The notes under the pieces: model-generated | What the model was told of the DNA's origin: nothing | Database searches by the model: none | What the model saw: the letters and a program-made list of their open reading frames with translations, nothing else | Position numbers and translations under genes: made by a program | Part shown: piece by piece, positions 32,758-32,866 of the stretch | How positions within the stretch are numbered: position 1 is the stretch's first letter | Layout of the letters: every line of letters starts with the position of its first letter | From: an uncultured Bacilli bacterium | Lineage (GTDB): Bacteria; Bacillota_I; Bacilli_A; RF39; UBA660 | Direction of reading: 5' to 3' | Length of the DNA stretch: 32,866 nt | Assembly (NCBI GenBank): GCA_947581715.1 | Contig: CANPVK010000005.1 | Location: 1 to 32,866 of the forward strand

Positions 32758-32866
32758 TCACTTTTCCTGATTTTGTATATTTTTTTGTGCTTGCACTACG
32801 GTAATTGCCACAACACCCACAATATCATCCACACTACAACCTCTAGATAAATCATTAACAGGATAG
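32758..32866 (-). CDS. pta: Phosphate acetyltransferase, C-terminal end only
   Basis: The ORF track does not list this because it is cut by the window. The minus strand from the edge reads YPVNDLSRGCSVDDIVGVVAITVVQAQ, ending at a TGA at 32758-32760. The segment PVNDLSRGCS followed by an acidic pair and ITxxQAQ is the typical C-terminus of Pta, which interconverts acetyl-CoA and acetyl phosphate. Only 36 residues are visible, so the call rests on this motif. The 92-bp gap to the next gene has a weak extended -10 (TGTTATAAA) and no clear terminator. Confidence 0.75.
   Translation of the reverse strand, partial: YPVNDLSRGCSVDDIVGVVAITVVQAQKNIQNQEK

Overview
The window is a strongly AT-rich stretch of a low-GC Gram-positive chromosome. 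Gene content and order fit the Bacillota: gdpP-like/rplI/dnaB, walJ-rlmH, prfA/prmC/spoIIR/mntP, sodium:alanine symporter, LTA-synthase-like sulfatase. A well-preserved spoIIR suggests a spore-forming lineage or a recent descendant of one. Stop codons include TAA, TAG and TGA, so the standard code applies. An uncultured gut Bacilli or Clostridia member is the best guess, but genus cannot be fixed from sequence alone.

Layout. (1) 1-5525, minus strand: 5' part of uracil-DNA glycosylase, an AGCS symporter, an XRE regulator, an LtaS-family sulfatase, and an Rpn-family nuclease broken by an in-frame stop. (2) 5526-10560, minus: a two-component system (response regulator, short-loop histidine kinase) followed by an ABC ATPase and a large two-module FtsX permease. 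The ABC pair has its own intergenic space with a dyad that resembles a sequence upstream of the regulator. (3) 10640-17965: the only plus-strand block, and the accessory part of the window. It holds an ANL-superfamily adenylate-forming enzyme, a 7TM hybrid kinase (HisKA-HATPase-REC-HPt), a RelB/YafQ-type toxin-antitoxin pair whose toxin lost its conserved C-terminus to a stop codon, and a two-gene unit of an M3-like zinc metallopeptidase and an unrecognised protein. (4) 18001-20094, minus: a surface or secreted protein with a C-type-lectin/FGE-like fold, whose 3' end looks like the variable region of a diversity-generating retroelement target. It is preceded by a leader full of dyads. (5) 20095-25680, minus: a housekeeping run transcribed as mini-gdpP, rplI, dnaB, M23 peptidase, walJ, rlmH. 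(6) 25709-32866, minus: SGNH hydrolase, murA, mntP, PHP phosphoesterase, spoIIR, prmC, a zinc ribbon, prfA, a coiled-coil zinc protein, and the 3' end of pta.

How the parts relate. Regions 5 and 6 are core translation, replication and envelope functions. Region 5 resembles the staphylococcal gdpP-rplI-dnaB-purA-walRKHIJ-rlmH order with the middle replaced by an M23 peptidase. Region 2 is a self-contained sense-and-export module. Region 3 and the lectin gene carry the novelty: a sensor relay with no output partner next to an acyl-activating enzyme, decayed defence or TA genes, and a possible hypervariable surface protein. No tRNA, rRNA, CRISPR array, transposase or reverse transcriptase is visible. 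All statements come from reading the sequence and from family knowledge; no searches were run.
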